From Hydrogenophaga sp. SL48 (GTDB lineage: Bacteria; Pseudomonadota; Gammaproteobacteria; Burkholderiales; Burkholderiaceae_C), in contig NZ_CP063400.1 of assembly GCF_021729865.1 (NCBI RefSeq), positions 930,001 to 994,000 on the forward strand: DNA of 64,000 nt, in the 5' to 3' direction. Numbering within the stretch: position 1 is the stretch's first letter; each line of letters opens with the position of its first letter. The translations under genes and the position numbers were made by a program. Below the pieces are notes generated by a model that saw only the letters and a program-made list of their open reading frames with translations, was not told the DNA's origin and searched no databases. This document shows, in pieces, positions 62,642 to 64,000 of this stretch.

Positions 62642-62722
62642 CGGCGGAACCGGCTCTGCCGGGCCGCTCGTGATGCCCCCTTGAGGGGGTGACGCGCCCG
62701 AAGGCGCGGCGCGGGGGTGGGC
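62642..62722 (-). repeat. Dispersed G+C-rich 3' repeat, copy B
   Basis: Directly follows the dctP stop (62723, minus strand). It contains GGCGGAACCGGCTCTGCCGGGC, close to copy A (GGTGGAACCGGCTTTGCCGGGC, 13202 onward), then GCCCCCTTGAGGGGG and a GC-rich block ending GCGGGGGTGGG. Same element order and same orientation relative to the preceding gene as copies A and C. Confidence 0.75.
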
Positions 62723-63721
62723 TTACTTCCGCGCTTTGGCGAGTTCGGCCAGCAGGTCGGTCACCGTCGCTTCGCCCACGTTGGCGGCGTGCTTGCCGAT
62801 CACCGGCTTCATCTTGTCGACCAGCTTGACCTGTTCGGCGGCGGGCAGCTCGGAGACGGTCATGCCGGCCTTCTTCAGGTTGTCCAGCGTGCTGGCGACC
62901 GACGCGCGGGCCTGGGCGCGCTGGAACTTGGCGGACTCGGCCACCGCGTCAGCCACGATCTTCTTCTCGTCGGCCGACAGCGCGTCCCAGAACTTCTTGC
63001 TGATCACCACCGACTGCGGGTTGTACTGGTGGTTGGTCAGGGTCATGAACTTCTGCACTTCGTGCAGCTTGGCGCCCCAGATCGTGGCGACCGGGTTCTC
63101 CTGGCCGTCGACGGCCTTCTGCTCCAGCGCGGCGTACAGCTCGGGGAAGGGCAGGGGGGTGGGGTTGGCGTCGAGCGCCTTGACCCAGTCCACGTTGATC
63201 GGGTTGGGGATCACGCGCAGCTTCAGGCCGGCGATGTCTTCCACCTTGGTGATGGCGCGCTTGCTGTTGGTGATGTTGCGGAAGCCCAGCTCGTAGTAGC
63301 CCAGACCGACCAGGCCCTTTTCTTCCAGCTTGGCGTGCAGCTTCTTGCCGAAGGGGCCGTCGACCACGGCGTCGGCTTCCTTGCCGTTGGCGAACATGAA
63401 GGGCAGGTCGAACACCGCGAAGTCCTTGACCTGGGCGGCGAAGATGCCCGAGTTCATCGAGGCCATCTCCAGCGTGCCGCCCTGCAGGGCCGAGACGTTG
63501 GCCTGGTCGCTGCCGAGCTGGCCGCCGGGGAAGACGTTGACCTTGATCTTGCCGCCCGACTTGGCCGCGACGATCTCGGCGAACTTCTCCATGCCCTGAA
63601 CGATGGGGTGGCCCGCCGCGTTCTGGTTGGCGAACTTGATGACCTTGTCCTGGGCGGCGGCGATGCCGACGGTGCTCAGGGCGGCCACGGCCACGAGGGT
63701 CTTGATGAAGGTGCGTTTCAT
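62723..63721 (-). CDS. dctP: TRAP transporter solute-binding protein (DctP family)
   Basis: 332 aa. Signal peptide MKRTFIKTLVAVAALSTVGIAAAQ. DctP hallmarks: KFANQNAAGHPIVQGMEKFAE, GYYELGFRNITNSKRAI, LRVIPNPINVDWVKALDANPTPLPFPELYAALEQKAVDGQENP, with the conserved ligand-binding Arg. Follows the permease subunit by 115 bp. Its neighbours aroQ and aroE suggest shikimate, quinate or a related ring acid as ligand (inference). Confidence 0.92.
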   Translation of the reverse strand: MKRTFIKTLVAVAALSTVGIAAAQDKVIKFANQNAAGHPIVQGMEKFAEIVAAKSGGKIKVNVFPGGQLGSDQANVSALQGGTLEMASMNSGIFAAQVKDFAVFDLPFMFANGKEADAVVDGPFGKKLHAKLEEKGLVGLGYYELGFRNITNSKRAITKVEDIAGLKLRVIPNPINVDWVKALDANPTPLPFPELYAALEQKAVDGQENPVATIWGAKLHEVQKFMTLTNHQYNPQSVVISKKFWDALSADEKKIVADAVAESAKFQRAQARASVASTLDNLKKAGMTVSELPAAEQVKLVDKMKPVIGKHAANVGEATVTDLLAELAKARK

Positions 63722-63836
63722 GGGTTTGTCTCCTGCAGACAGCTTGGGACGCGGTTTGAAAATGCCCTTGCCGTGGCGTACCCGATTCCGGGCAAGGGTG
63801 AGGTAACGGAGAGGTTCGGTGTGGGAAGCGGGGTGG

Positions 63837-64000
63837 TCAGTAGAACCAGCCCAGCGGAACCAGCACGATCTGTGGGAACAGCACCATGAGGAACATCAGG
63901 GCGAACTGGGCGATCATGAAAGGCCACACGCCGCGGGTCACCTCGTCCATGCTGATCTTGCCGACGCCGGCCACGGTGTTGAGCACCGTGCCCACGGGCG
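63837..64000 (-). CDS. dctM: TRAP transporter large permease subunit, C-terminal fragment
   Basis: The minus strand carries 53 codons and a TGA (63839-63837), running off the right edge. They read as the last helix of DctM: a PVGTVLNTVAGVGKIS loop, then ISMDEVTRGVWPFMIAQF and FLMVLFPQIVLVPLGWFY. The gene order is permease then receptor. Only the C-terminus is in the window. Confidence 0.85.
   Translation of the reverse strand, partial: PVGTVLNTVAGVGKISMDEVTRGVWPFMIAQFALMFLMVLFPQIVLVPLGWFY

Overview
The window is a gene-dense, very GC-rich chromosomal segment with no rRNA, tRNA, IS element, phage or CRISPR array visible. The gene families point to a betaproteobacterium of the Burkholderiales, most likely Comamonadaceae (Hydrogenophaga or a relative). 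The signs are six periplasmic Bug/TctC-type receptors, many LysR and IclR regulators each divergent from a small catabolic cluster, and a G+C-rich 3' repeat of the kind scattered in Comamonadaceae genomes. This placement is inference from family content, not a database match.

Left third (1-25.3 kb): (i) an IclR gene divergent from a two-gene 3-dehydroshikimate dehydratase split into an HPPD-like and a sugar-phosphate-isomerase-like protein (1-2130). (ii) A tartrate cluster (2217-8309): LysR, tartrate dehydrogenase, glycerate 2-kinase, pyruvate kinase and a Bug receptor. It is followed by a second tartrate module (9009-12212) of Bug receptor, D-tartrate dehydratase and LysR. Together they would cover different tartrate stereoisomers. 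(iii) Pirin, azoreductase with LysR, and a CPA2 antiporter (12.2-16.8 kb). (iv) An AraC-centred regulon (17.0-25.3 kb). Leftward it contains quinone oxidoreductase, TauD-like dioxygenase, beta-keto-acid cleavage enzyme, Bug receptor, carboxymuconolactone-decarboxylase-like protein and alpha/beta hydrolase. Rightward it contains a Bug receptor coupled to a UPF0324/YeiH exporter. Both promoters carry the same tandem TGTCCCAAT boxes in the same geometry.

Middle (25.3-47 kb): a nucleotidyltransferase/HEPN pair with a palindromic operator array; a DUF1800/DUF1501 secreted pair; a YegD-like Hsp70; an IclR-aroQ-dctP cluster; a two-subunit molybdenum hydroxylase (iorAB type); a LysR-alcohol dehydrogenase-EthD-like-Bug cluster; YebC-family regulator and phospholipase-D-like cardiolipin synthase; an amidohydrolase-Bug-LysR cluster; and small hypothetical genes.

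Right third (47-64 kb): a complete sufBCDSUT iron-sulfur assembly operon converges on an nnrS-DUF2249-fdxA operon. nsrR and a second DUF2249 gene are divergent from nnrS. NsrR-like 23-bp boxes precede sufB, nnrS and nsrR, suggesting one nitric-oxide/Fe-S repair regulon. Then come a CheB-CheR-PAS fusion with a PAS partner, a Crp/Fnr gene interrupted by an in-frame amber codon, a DMT transporter, and shikimate dehydrogenase, 3-dehydroquinase and TRAP transporter genes. The last three, with the dehydroshikimate dehydratase at the left edge and the second aroQ/dctP at 31.5-33 kb, outline quinate/shikimate catabolism toward protocatechuate.
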